From the NCBI GenBank assembly GCA_003008705.1, contig PDUO01000006.1, forward strand, positions 381,295-445,294: a DNA stretch of 64,000 bases, read 5' to 3'. Of this stretch, positions 50,170 to 60,544 are shown in pieces. The DNA is from Pezicula radicicola. Its lineage: Eukaryota; Ascomycota; Leotiomycetes; Helotiales; Dermateaceae. The position numbers and the translations under genes are program-made. The stretch's first letter is position 1; each line of letters starts with the position of its first letter. Below the pieces are notes generated by a model. It was given only the letters and a program-made list of their open reading frames with translations. It made no database searches and had not been told where the DNA came from.

Positions 50170-52316
50170 CTATGTTGGCTTACATGTCCTTTTTTGTTTC
50201 AAGCAGTTGTTGCACCTAGTAGTGTTCTTGGGATCTAAATATACCCGGCAAGTTTGGCCTTTATCGCGGCAAGGCTTGCACCCACCACTAGGATGAGGCT
50301 TTCCCTCATGCCCTTCGATACGCTCAGCATGTGCATGATCTCTCATAGTGCTCGCAGCAGGAGCCCGGTTCTTAATAGGAGCCGGTGTGAAGAGCGAGCT
50401 AGAAGGATTTGCAAGCGATGTAGCAGGAGAATGGGATGGGGTTTGTGAAGTAACCCTGCTAAGCTCCCTAGTTGGTGGTATATTTCCACGATTGTCCTTA
50501 CCAAATTTAGTGCTGAAATTGTGCAACTTCGGACTGACGGAGGGTTGCTGCGGTGGTGTGCTTTCTTCATTGTTGTCATCGCCTGGCTTTGAGCTCAACT
50601 TGATCTTGATTTTGGGCCCTGACGGTGATGTGGAAGGTACGCTAACTTTAGTAGAGCCGAAAGACGCCGCCTTCGATTTCTTTGCCTGGAACTCTTCTGC
50701 TGAATCCACGGCCTTTCCCTTATTCGTTGTTGACGGGGTGGAGGGCTCATTTTCACGACCAATAGCCGTCTTCGATTTCTTTGTTGAGAGCTCTTCTATT
50801 GATCCAACTGCTTTTCTCTTGTTCATTTGCGGCGGGGTGGAAGGCTCATTTCCGCGGCCGATAGTTACCTCCGTGGTACTATCCGCAAATCTCGTAGATT
50901 CTGTCTTCGTTGGCCGTGGTTCTCTTGGGTTCTCGCAGCTCTGGCATAGGTTTCTTGCGGGTAAAGGTCCATTCATCCATTCTCTACTTGCCACGATACC
51001 GCAATTGGAACATGTTGCCCGCGCCCTTGACAAGGTCTTTCCAGTTTCTGCTCTTGTCTCTGCCTTGGGTGAAACTTTCTTGATACGGCCCGACACTCTT
51101 GTGCCAGGTACGACGGCATTTTCGAGCACAACTGTAGGCGCAGGTGGAGGGTCAAATCTTGAAATGTACTCATTACCATTACCGTCGACTCTGGTGTAAT
51201 GGTACTTTCCACCCCTTCCCCTCTTTCGTTTTACAGTCCAAATTATCTTCACACGTTTGCCATCCTGTTCTTCGTCATCCTGTTGTTCGTCTTGCTTTTG
51301 TTTTCTTGGTACTGGTATAGGTGGAGGCATAGGCGGAAGCGTCGCCTCTCTCTCGCTGGCTTCTCTCTCTGTGGCCTCTTTCTCTTCAGGTGGCTCTTCA
51401 AGCTTCTTATTACGTTTTTCCGGTTCCTATTCAAGAGTGGTTAGCAAACCTTTTCCAAATCACAACCGACCAGTGGGTTTGGTGACTAGGTCTATGCCAA
51501 GTGACACTCTCACTGAGAATAAGGAGAAAGAGAAGATAGTTTGGGAGGGAATACGGACCGGCAAGTTGCTCATTGGGATATACTTGGGGCAGCCACACGC
51601 TAGGAGAGTTATACGATGTAATCGAAGGTTAGGAGTTGATGGCCAGTAATACAGGTTTCTTGATTGTTTGTGGCTATTGGCCGATGACGATCCTGCTGGG
51701 TCCTGGCCCTCTGGTGATTGTGTCGAGCCGTTGGAAATTGTGCAACTGCGGGCTGGAGATGCTGTTGGCGATTGCTGGTGTTGAATGCGTATCCCGTTTT
51801 CGCGCCTCCAGTTTTCTGTTTCTGTGAGAGTTAGGTTAATGAAGGTAAGCGCGCAATAAGAGAAGATTGATGGGGATTTTGCATCTGGTTAAGACAGGAC
51901 TTACCGATCCATCTGTTTATGACCTCGTTTATAAGATTATCATTCCCATCGGCTCTCATGCCTCCAGGGCCGGACGCCGGATTGTGGTTCTCCCATTCAT
52001 CCGAATCATCATAGGCTTCAAGCCTAGAACAGGCTGGACGCGGTTGCGCTCCATGATCCGTTAGGATGCTATAGGTAGCTTTGCAGTGACTGCAAAGGTT
52101 CCAAAGGTTCTTTTTGTCTCCTTTCGCCGTCTTGAGTTTCTTGCAGGGCCCAGGAGAAGTACATACCCCCTTGAGTATGTTAATGGCTGGAGATGAGGGC
52201 CAATAATGCGGAACAGAGTTAAGAGCCATCTCGGGCTGAGCGGGCTGAGCGGGCTGGTTCGGATTCTTGGTAGACAGCTCGGTGGGTGTTCGATTATTTC
52301 TTCCGTTGGTTGTCAT
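50170..52316 (-). CDS. Nuclear protein with three cysteine modules (GATA-like and Zn2Cys6-like)
   Basis: Three exons (52316-51905, 51821-51559, 51426-50170) give 643 residues in phase. Module 1, residues 52-78, is C-x5-C-x16-C-x2-C with NLWNLCSHC. Module 2, about 364-389, is C-x2-C-x18-C-x2-C with CSNCGIVASREWMNGPLPAR and then NLCQSC, close to a GATA zinc finger. Module 3, about 608-640, is C-x2-C-x6-C-x11-C-x2-C-x6-C, the Zn(II)2Cys6 pattern with a long central loop and a basic end. Between them lie low-complexity Ser/Pro/Lys-rich segments, including a near-perfect tandem duplication of about 33 residues (around 412-478) built on IGRxNEPSTP and KKSK, the latter looking like repeated nuclear-localisation signals. 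I infer DNA binding; the regulatory target is unknown. Confidence 0.75.
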
Positions 52317-53151
52317 TGGTTTTCTCAGTAACTTCAGTAGTGGTCTGAGTGCAAGCTGTGGTCGATGTTGCGTTGGATGTCGAGAAGTAGGGAGAGAAGT
52401 TTAGTGGTGGTGGTGGTGTTGGTGGTGGGATGAAGGCTCACGGTTTTGTGATAGAGGATGCTAAGGGACAGGCTGGGAAAATCGACTGGAGGTAGCTCAG
52501 TCAATTACCACATCCCCGACCAACCATTGACTTACCTTATTCTACTAGCCCGTACAATAGCAGAGACTTGTTTCAATACAACCCTCTATTGTCTTCTTAC
52601 GGTCCACCATGAACATCTATTGTCTATCCAGCATTGATATTGTTCTTTGCTCTCGGGCTAGGGTTGTTCTCCGTCAAGTCGTGGTCATTGTCTAAATCTT
52701 CCATGTAGTGGGCATGGACAAATTTCTTTTCCTGGACTAGAGATGCTTAATAAGTATAGGCTGTGTTAAACGGTCAGGTAGATGATAGCAAATGCATAGC
52801 TAGCATAATAAGCTTTCCGCTGCTTCCCTCGTTCACCAGCAGTCATGCCAGTTGCAATGTATGAGAAGGTGGAACTCTATTTAGAAATTAATATGGTAAA
52901 TTTAAGGGAGCTACAAAATACTCTTGTCGGCCCCTCCTTTGCTACTGAAGTGAATATCACCGTGCGGTGTGTGCTAAATGCGCCTTCCCAAACCACACTT
53001 AAAAGTTGATCGACTACTACACAACCACATCACTTCGCCATATCGACTTCACAGTATCCCCACACCACACACAACGTTCCAAAGTAAACTCCATACATCG
53101 TCCACCAATCTACTTCACAGGCAACGGTAGCTGCACGAAACAAAAGCCAAA
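52317..53151. other. Divergent promoter region
   Basis: About 830 bp between two diverging genes. There are GT-rich repeats near 52400-52430 and an AC-rich leader just upstream of the next start codon. No supported frame. Confidence 0.45.
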
Positions 53152-53616
53152 ATGCCTGCCGTGTCATTGCGCAGTATCTCCACGACCGCTTCTCATTGGG
53201 GTGTAGCTCCTCACGAACCCAAGCCTGTAAGAGCTACCCCCAAGTCCAGAGCAAAGACAAGGGCATTGCAGCGCAAGATCTTCGCAGAAGAGGCTATTGC
53301 TATGTACGGCGAACGATCGCTCATCGAGGCCTGGCGACATGACCGCCAAAATCATCCTCCTGCATACGAGCCAGCAGACCTGCCCAAGGCTCGTCCCCAG
53401 GACTTGCCAAAGAAGATGAATAGAAAGAAGGTTAAGAATATGCGGGCTCAGAAGCAAGCTGCGAGGGCAGAACTAGGTCTTAAGAAGATCTTCATCAGGA
53501 TCCAAGAGCTCCCTGAGCGCTTTCTCAAGATCAAGTTTCGAGGTGTCGTGAGGAGCGTGATGAAGCTCCCAGCCACATTCAAGTTCAGCTCACGTGTGGT
53601 TGAGACCCAGCAATGA
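53152..53616 (+). CDS. Small basic protein with mitochondrial targeting signal, family not recognised
   Basis: A single-exon frame of 154 residues. The first 15 residues (MPAVSLRSISTTASH) look like a cleavable mitochondrial presequence: basic, hydroxylated, with an R-x-[IV]-S pattern. The rest is strongly basic and helical (SRAKTRALQRKIFAEEAIAM; KKMNRKKVKNMRAQKQAARA), with no Cys and no membrane span. That composition is typical of mitochondrial ribosomal or assembly proteins, but I cannot assign a family. A clean leader rich in A and C precedes the ATG, and codon use looks like that of neighbouring real genes. Confidence 0.65.
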   Translation: MPAVSLRSISTTASHWGVAPHEPKPVRATPKSRAKTRALQRKIFAEEAIAMYGERSLIEAWRHDRQNHPPAYEPADLPKARPQDLPKKMNRKKVKNMRAQKQAARAELGLKKIFIRIQELPERFLKIKFRGVVRSVMKLPATFKFSSRVVETQQ

Positions 53617-55644
53617 AGTATCAATATGAGCATCTTGTGTTCTCTATTGCGCTACGATGCTTAAATGCTAATCTCTGTACAGTACAAAACAGCGCATTTG
53701 ACGATGTCACCAGCTGACTCCAACTTTGCAAAACACTTCACACTTTCTCTTCAACGGCGATGCCAACAACACGTTCTCTTTTACTCGAAACTCGTAATAA
53801 AATCCTTGTCTACTTATGGCACTCTTATTTAAAGGGGTAATATTTGCACGAACCACGACACAATTGTTGTTCATGGTTCCGCTTTGCAGCTCGCCCTTTT
53901 CGTCTTCCGTTAGTCTTGAAGGATACACCAGCAGGTTAGCGGCATGAAATATCACATTATCTCATTCAACTATGCCATTCTATGAGCTATTGGGTATCAA
54001 ACGATAGAGTAAATTAGCATGGCTTGGAATATGCAACGGGTCTACGGTTATTTTGACAACAACAAAAGTCTCCTTCAAACCTCGGCGTCTAAATCACAAA
54101 ACTTTCTCAGCAGGGTTCTTTGCTCCAAGAATTCCCTCGACGCCGACTCCTCTTTTCCCGTAGCTTTCAACTCGATGTCAATTTTACGTTATGGGATCTT
54201 TACGGTTGAAACTTTAGGGTTGTACGCGACTGGAGGGCGACTTATTTTTGCAATTGGTGTAGTTTCAGGGTATTCGGGGTCACTTACTTTCTTTTATCAA
54301 GCGGGCGTCATACTGGGGAAGACAGCTCCAGCGGAGCTTCCTTTTCTTACATTTGTAAATTTGCGCATTTTACGTTGAACAACATGTTTCACAAGTCACT
54401 CGTTCAGTCTGGGAGGAACATAGGCAGAATCCAATCTTTTCTTAATTACAATCTTTCTAAGTGGAATTTAAGACCTTGTTGAAATACGCATTAGAATGGT
54501 TGCTTGAGCTGCAACTCACCAAGTTATGGTAGGACATATTCTTTACAAACCTCACGACGTCTTTCAATGAGAAAATGCTTCTAGACAGTGGGCTCTACTA
54601 GGGCTTCTAAAGCTCTACGGGCTCTATATACAACTATTAATAGATTGAACCTGAAGAGCGAGAAGTTTTTCTACGCTCCGAAGTGCTCGCTTTCCACGAC
54701 TACGAACCATCAAAACCGAGTCATCAAAAGCCCAGTTCAAAGAGAGATCCCAACCAAATTTGAAGGGACAGCACATTATACTAAGCTGAGCAATTACCTT
54801 CTATCGTTCCTAGTAGGGAGTGAAGGATTAGTCGGGAGGAGATACGGAGTCGATGTTGGATTAGAGTAGTGTGGGGGCGGCCAAGACCGGTTCCCGAATT
54901 AGTTATTTAAGCGAGGATCAGGGGAGAGCGCCAAGAGATTCAAAAGCTGTGGGTCCTGATTGGAAGGTGCTTTTTGGCGTTGGAGTGATGGTGTGGATAG
55001 TGGAAAGGTTAAGGAAGGGCTAGAGAATATTCGAGAAGGGTTCATGGATATGAGGTGTGGGGTGGAATTATTTGTTAGATTTTAATGTATGTGGATAGAC
55101 TGGTGCTCGCTTAAGTGACGGACTTTTTTTTGGAGGGGAACCTTGAAGAACTAAGCGTAGTAGCTTGGTTAAAAAGATTTTTAGTATTGTGGCTGGCTGA
55201 GTTTTGTGGGAAAAATTGAAGTTTTGAAATTCATTGTGGGAGGGTTTAGACCTAGTGCAAAGTTTTGCGCTCACTTAGTACTGCATATTGGACCACTAAT
55301 GAAGAAGAAGAAGAAAAAATCAAATTGAGAATGACTCTAGCCCGACTTCTGACATCAGGCTAGAATTTTGGACATTGAGTTCGACGATCTAGTCAAAGAA
55401 GGAGACTCCTAACTACAAAGAGTGACTAAGAGCTACTAAGACAACATTCAAGGTATCAATTTTGAACCGTATGTAGGATTAGATTTACTTGGAAAAGTTA
55501 CGGTTGTATTTATTACGAGAAGTCAAGCTTCTAAAATGGAAATTCAAGTATAATTCTCGTATTTCAGACACTTCCAATCACCTCCTTTTTATCCCACTAA
55601 AACTTGCCAGCAAGTATTTCTCCAAAGTCACCGAGAGATTCAAG
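53617..55644. other. Intergenic, no supported gene
   Basis: 2 kb. Frames at 53707-53955 (minus), 54019-54378 (plus) and 54588-54869 (plus) have no motif, no joining splice signals and no family resemblance. One of them might be an orphan gene. Confidence 0.4.
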
Positions 55645-56200
55645 TTAGTAACCCCTCCTGCGACATAATGGGCAGGTGTTGTCATGATGCAACCACTCTT
55701 GGATACAAGGCTCATCGAAAACATGACCGCAAAGAAGATTTGCAATTTCCGGCGCAGGTTGTACGATTGTTCGTGACCCGCCCATAGTTTCAAGACAGAT
55801 ACCACATGTAAGTTGTATTCGTCGTTCTTCATCTTCGCGTTCACGTCGCTGTCTCTCTTCATCGACCGCATCTCTTGCTCCAAACGTTCTTTTAATTCTT
55901 CGATGTTGTTTTTCTGGCTGGCTATTTGAAGCATATAAGACTCTCTCTCTTGTTCCTGAGCTCCTTTTTTTTTTTTTTTTGCAATCTAGTTGCATCAAAG
56001 CCTACATTCTCGCTTCTTCAACCTGATGTTTCTGTTCTTCTCGTTCTTGTTCTGCATAGTTTGCTGGTTCTTGTAGTTGACGTATCTCCTCCTCGGAATT
56101 GGCTAGATTTCTGTCTTTCTCGACTGCCGTTTCTTTCAGTTATCGTATCTCCTTTCCGGCAAGGATAATCTCGTACGTAATATCTTCTATATTTATTTTT
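55645..56200 (-). pseudogene. Coiled-coil RING-finger gene, broken
   Basis: The 3' part encodes a RING: CGICLE, then LLCGHVFDEPCIQEWL, then TCPLCRRR, ending at 55645. Upstream the sequence reads as a long charged coiled coil, but in pieces. From about 56150 one frame gives LKETAVEKDRNLANSEEEIR and QKHQVEEARM and then a stop. After a run of 16 T on the plus strand (55965-55980; A on the coding strand) the coil continues in a second frame (QEQERESYMLQIASQKNNIE). Near 55870 it must return to the first frame to reach the RING. A further stop precedes the first piece. Slippage in the homopolymer plus a compensating indel explains this. The fifth RING ligand is Asp (CGHVFDEPC). It could instead be a multi-intron gene, but I found no splice pair that removes the stops. 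Confidence 0.55.
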
Positions 56201-57192
56201 TGACATTATCCTTGTAGATATACCTGGATACTTCTCTCTGTATTTCTGCACTGCTTACTTCACTTTGTAGGTGGACGACAACGATACATTGCTGCTGGTG
56301 ATGGCGAATCTCGATTTCGACCACCACGGCTCTGGTCACCTCCTTCATAGGCCAGTCTTCTTTTCTCTTCTTCTTTATTCTGTTTCGTCTGTTCGATATT
56401 GCTGTTCTTATGATCCGACTACAGTTTTTGAAGAGCTCAGTAACGAAAATCATTCCCTCTTCGATAGGGGTAACCAGGCCCATCCTGAAAGGGCTTTTTA
56501 GACCGTGGAAAAGTATGTTCTAATACAGATAATTCAGGTGTAAAAGCCCGGTCATGTTGGTTGTTGTTGTGTTGGTTTCGGTTCGGTGTTTTGTTAGTGA
56601 AGTTGTACAGAAACGTATTTCTTTTTGGTCAAATGGACGTTGAGAAATTGAATAGTTAGTAGAGAGAAGAGTCGTGATGTAAATTGTGAGGCATATATGG
56701 CTCTTGAGAAAGTCCTCGAGAATTAATGTGTGATCTCGAGATAGATCTACTACAAGTGTGTCTTGATAGCCCTATTGTCGAGTCCTAGCTGTCTTTGTTA
56801 CCTAATTATATGTTCAGTGAACGAATGTTCGCCCAAGTTCTCAGACAAAAATTTTACTTTATTTGATGTATCAAGTCACTCTGTCATGATGCTTCTATCT
56901 TAAATCAAGACATTATACCGGAGGTCGAGAATCTTCTTTGTCTCTTTCAAGTGATATGGTTTCGCTAGAACTTTCGTTTTTTATCATAAGAGCATTCATT
57001 GTGTTTCACACAAGGAAAATGAGTCACATATTATGCATGAACTAGAATTTGGGGGAATAACTGGATTTATTACTTACGCTCTTAATGGAAATTCAGAGAA
57101 GAGATTTTAAAAACACTTACCTTTCCGCGCGTTGAGGATTTGCTACCGAACAACTCTTACCTTTTTGGATGGAGGGTTTGGAGGTTTTCTAC
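56201..57192. other. Intergenic, probable upstream part of the broken RING gene
   Basis: The 56193-56483 frame is highly charged and overlaps the expected upstream end of the broken RING gene; it may be its worn N-terminus. From 56500 on I see nothing. Confidence 0.35.
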
Positions 57193-58164
57193 TTAGCCTT
57201 CGTTTCTGAAGTCGTCTTCGTCACTGTCGTCGTTCTCTTCGAGGTCTTGACCTCTATTGATTCCAAGGTCGAGGAAGGGACCACCATTGTTCTGATTGTT
57301 CTGGTTATTGTTGTTTTGAGGCTGTGCGGCATTGATTCCTGTGAACCAGCCGTATGGAGAACTAAGGTCGATGATTGGTGCTCGGCAACAGGGACATGTC
57401 CCATTGTCGGGGTTGTAACGAGTTCGATTTCTCTCTGCTATTTCTTGAAGCCAGGTGATGATGCACTGGGCACCGAGGACATGTCTCGCTGGGCATGGGA
57501 TGTGGACTGGGAAGTGCTCTTCTGTGTAGATGTCGTAGCAGATTGGGCATCTGTCATCTTCGGGTTGCTCTGGTGCTCTCTCTAGGAGTGACACCATTGC
57601 TCTTACACCTGTGAGTATTAGCTTTCGGGTGTCTTGTGCAATTCTTGCTTCTTGGTCGGTTTCGACCCTGGCTGCTAAAACTGCTTCACTCAGTCTATGA
57701 AGTCTCTGAATCTCTCTCTGTTCGACAGTTGGACGTCTGGGCCCAAAGAATTGTGGTTCAGTGTTGTGTCTCATGATCTGGTTATAGGCATTGTCGAGGA
57801 GTTCTGCGAGTCGATGAGCCTCTTCCCGTGATAGTGCCGTATCGCTATTTGCGATGGCGACTAGTCGATTTTCTTCTAGGATAGTTTCGCGTCGTCGTTG
57901 TTCATCCCAGCTTGCATAGTCCTCAATAATAAGCACCTCGTCTAGAAACGTTGTCTGGCGTGATGGGACGTGTTGTGTCACTCTGGCCATCTCCGAAGAT
58001 CCTCCTTGGATGTTATATTGACGTCTTAGGCAATTCAAGCATTTGCCTCGCATGTCTGTCCTATCTGCTGGTGAAATGTCGGTGCAAGGAGCGCGTCCGC
58101 ATATTAACCGCTCAATAGTGATATGTCGGCATTCAGCCCAATAGTACGGGAATACTCGGCACAT
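57193..58164 (-). CDS. RING-finger protein with cysteine-rich N-terminus
   Basis: 323 residues from the ATG at 58164; the frame upstream has no earlier ATG. The N-terminus is Cys/His-rich (MCRVFPYYWAECRH, LICGRAPC, KCLNCLRRQ), a probable second zinc site. A long Arg/Glu-rich helix follows. The RING is CPICYDIY, IPCPARHVLGAQC, then a long loop to GTCPCCRAP. The position of the fifth ligand is Gly in HVLG, a variant common in fungal RING proteins. The C-terminus is Asn/Gln-rich and then acidic (EENDDSDEDDF). Likely an E3 ubiquitin ligase; the substrate is unknown. It lies on the same strand as the broken RING gene about 1 kb downstream and could be its paralogue. Confidence 0.75.
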   Translation of the reverse strand: MCRVFPYYWAECRHITIERLICGRAPCTDISPADRTDMRGKCLNCLRRQYNIQGGSSEMARVTQHVPSRQTTFLDEVLIIEDYASWDEQRRRETILEENRLVAIANSDTALSREEAHRLAELLDNAYNQIMRHNTEPQFFGPRRPTVEQREIQRLHRLSEAVLAARVETDQEARIAQDTRKLILTGVRAMVSLLERAPEQPEDDRCPICYDIYTEEHFPVHIPCPARHVLGAQCIITWLQEIAERNRTRYNPDNGTCPCCRAPIIDLSSPYGWFTGINAAQPQNNNNQNNQNNGGPFLDLGINRGQDLEENDDSDEDDFRNEG

Positions 58165-59172
58165 CGTTTGCGTCTTGGAGTGTGAGTTGTGATGTTTTGA
58201 CTGGGCTCTAAAGCAAGTATTTCCAACCCAAGATATACTAATTCTCAAGCTATTGTTCAAGTTAGATATATAAAGACCTTAACAATATCATTCTTTTCTC
58301 TGAAAGAGATCTTTGAAAGCTATTGTCACTCAATTCTATTGTAGTCGTTCCATGAAAACCTATCTTTGTCTTGACATTAGACAAAGAAACTATTTGAAGG
58401 TTATTGTTCGAATTCACTAAAGACTTTCATCTGCTTGGACGAGGGATAAAGCCTTTTTGGTAGCAACTTTTGAGTAGTTTGGAGTGAACAACTCATTCTT
58501 TTGACGATTAGTAACTCTTTCTGTTTACTTTGTTTTGTTGAGAAAGAAGGATGGCGGAGAATCAAGCGCCAAATGAAATATCGAAGAGAAGCTTAGAAGT
58601 TTTAACATACCTTGCAGTTGCTGAGTTAGTCTAACTCAAATTTTCGAGTTTACTGGAAACCACATGAAGACTAAAGCAAACATCGCAATAAAGGCAAAGA
58701 AGTCAGAGCATACCGATAACACAGTATCGGCAAATCTAAGCAACGAGTCAAGGGTGAAGGCAGCTTATAATAGGGAGAACAAGCTTGGTGATAAGTGAAA
58801 ACAGAGATGACAATGTTCTTTTGCAGGATTACAAGCCGTTTTCAGATAAATGGACATGTAGACCTAAACAAAAATCTAAATATTTGCTTGGTTCCTAGAG
58901 AATACATTAGGTCAGTAATAATACGTTTGGCAAACATGAATCCAGAAATTCTCGTATATTGATAACCAAACTAATCCAACTAATCTCACAAACCAGATTC
59001 TATGCCAAGAGTGGCCAAAATATGACCACCAGTAGGCAAGCAATGATGCGTATGCCTCGTAACACTCAGCCATGAAAATCGCCTAATGGAGCCTACACAA
59101 AGACCGAAACTCGCATTCCAAAGTCCAACATAATTAAACCCAAAAAAAACCTAACTGTCCTATCCTAGCCAC
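58165..59172. other. Intergenic, nothing recognised
   Basis: 1 kb of AT-rich DNA holding the promoter of the RING gene and the 3' UTR of the Stc1-like gene. Confidence 0.45.
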
Positions 59173-59943
59173 CTAATAATCATCATCATCGTCATCCGAA
59201 TAAGACCAACTCTCGGGCTCCGTGGACACCTAAACAAATTTATCAGTAAAAGCTACTACCGAGAAAAAGAAAGCAACGATGAACCAAAGAAAACTTACCG
59301 TAATATCCTCAAGCAAGCTCTGATCCCACTGACCAGCTTCCATCTCATCAAACTCCGTACCTCCTGGTTCTGGTCTTGGTCCCAATTCAGCGGGAGCAAC
59401 TCCTTGGTCACGACGGGTTTCCCATTCTATCAGAGCATTCTTATAAGCAACACATTGGTGGCACTCCTGAAGAAACATGATGTATTAGTATGTGAGAAAA
59501 AAATATTTACTGAAAAGAATATGGGTAACTGACTGATTGTCCTAGCGATTTCAGGGCCCGCTGAGCAACGGAGTAATGTACATATCTATGTTTGAATTGG
59601 TTGCATGAAACACACTCAATAGCGTAGGTACAATCATTACAAATCTATTATATTCCATCAGTTTGAGTTTTTGAGCCAGAGCATGGAGCGCATAAAACTT
59701 ACGCCATTCTCTTTGTTACGGTGATGTTTTTGAAAGCCGCTCTTGATTTCTCGGTACTCTTTGCAGTTAGAGCATTGTTGGCTATAAAAAGGCTAGGACA
59801 CATATTACGGGCGTGTTTGAGTTTGTAAGAACGTACTGGATGGGGCGTTGTGGATTCTTCTCTCCGGACGTGGGAGTGACATCGTGTTTTACTTTGAAGT
59901 AGCGGACAACACCTGTTGGTGGTTGTACCGCGTTATTAGCCAT
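59173..59943 (-). CDS. Small Stc1-domain-like zinc protein
   Basis: Five exons (59943-59837, 59781-59703, 59644-59534, 59466-59299, 59229-59173) give 173 residues with every phase correct. The body has four C-x2-C pairs: CSNC, CNDC, CVSC, CHQC. They are separated by family-like phrases (QQCSNCKEYREIKSGF; ENGICNDCT; IECVSCNQFK; YSVAQRALKSLGQSECHQC). The order and spacing match the Stc1 domain (PF12898 type). In fission yeast Stc1 links RNAi to the Clr4 methyltransferase complex for heterochromatin. The C-terminus is acidic and ends in six Asp and a Tyr. A role in heterochromatin here is inference from the domain only; Stc1-domain proteins in filamentous fungi are diverse and mostly untested. 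Confidence 0.72.
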
Positions 59944-60544
59944 GTTGTAAATATTCCGAGAAGATGCTCGAGACCTTGTGGCTATCAAGACTTGAGACTT
60001 TGAAAGGTTGATAGAAATATGATTGTTCGTAGAGATATGATTGAATAGAATGAGAGAAAGACATGCATTTATTTTGTAGTGTGGAAATTGGCTAGTTTAG
60101 TGTAGTTGATAGATAGACTGAGGTAATGAGACGGCGAGATAATGATGATGCGTATTGTTTTTATAGACTAAACTTAACTAAATTTCGATGGAAATTAATC
60201 TCGCGCTTGTGCTTTCGGACATATATTTGAAAGAAATGGGATATAACTGAAAATATTTCCTCGAAGGCACTACAGGGCGTTTTATACCTATTAGGTTCTT
60301 TTGGACGCAAAGCATAAACACTTGCTGCAATGTTCGACGAATAACCACAAAGAAATTCCCAAATCATCAAGACCGCTTGGTGTTTGCACAACCAAATAGC
60401 TAACACGTTGAAGGTTCACTAGCCTTTACGATCATCTTCAAGCAAATGCCACCAGATTAACATTAGATAACTTATATAATGATTACAAGCACAACATATA
60501 CGTAACAGTTCCTCAAAATTCGAGGGTGTGGGTATTACCCTGAA
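59944..60544. other. Intergenic, nothing recognised
   Basis: 600 bp of AT-rich DNA with the Stc1-like promoter on the left and the 3' UTR of the fusion regulator on the right. Confidence 0.45.

Noticed and set aside
55578..55934. 118-codon frame in the broken RING region taken as its own gene
   Set aside because: Its first half is the coiled coil of the broken gene; the second half overlaps the RING in the wrong frame.
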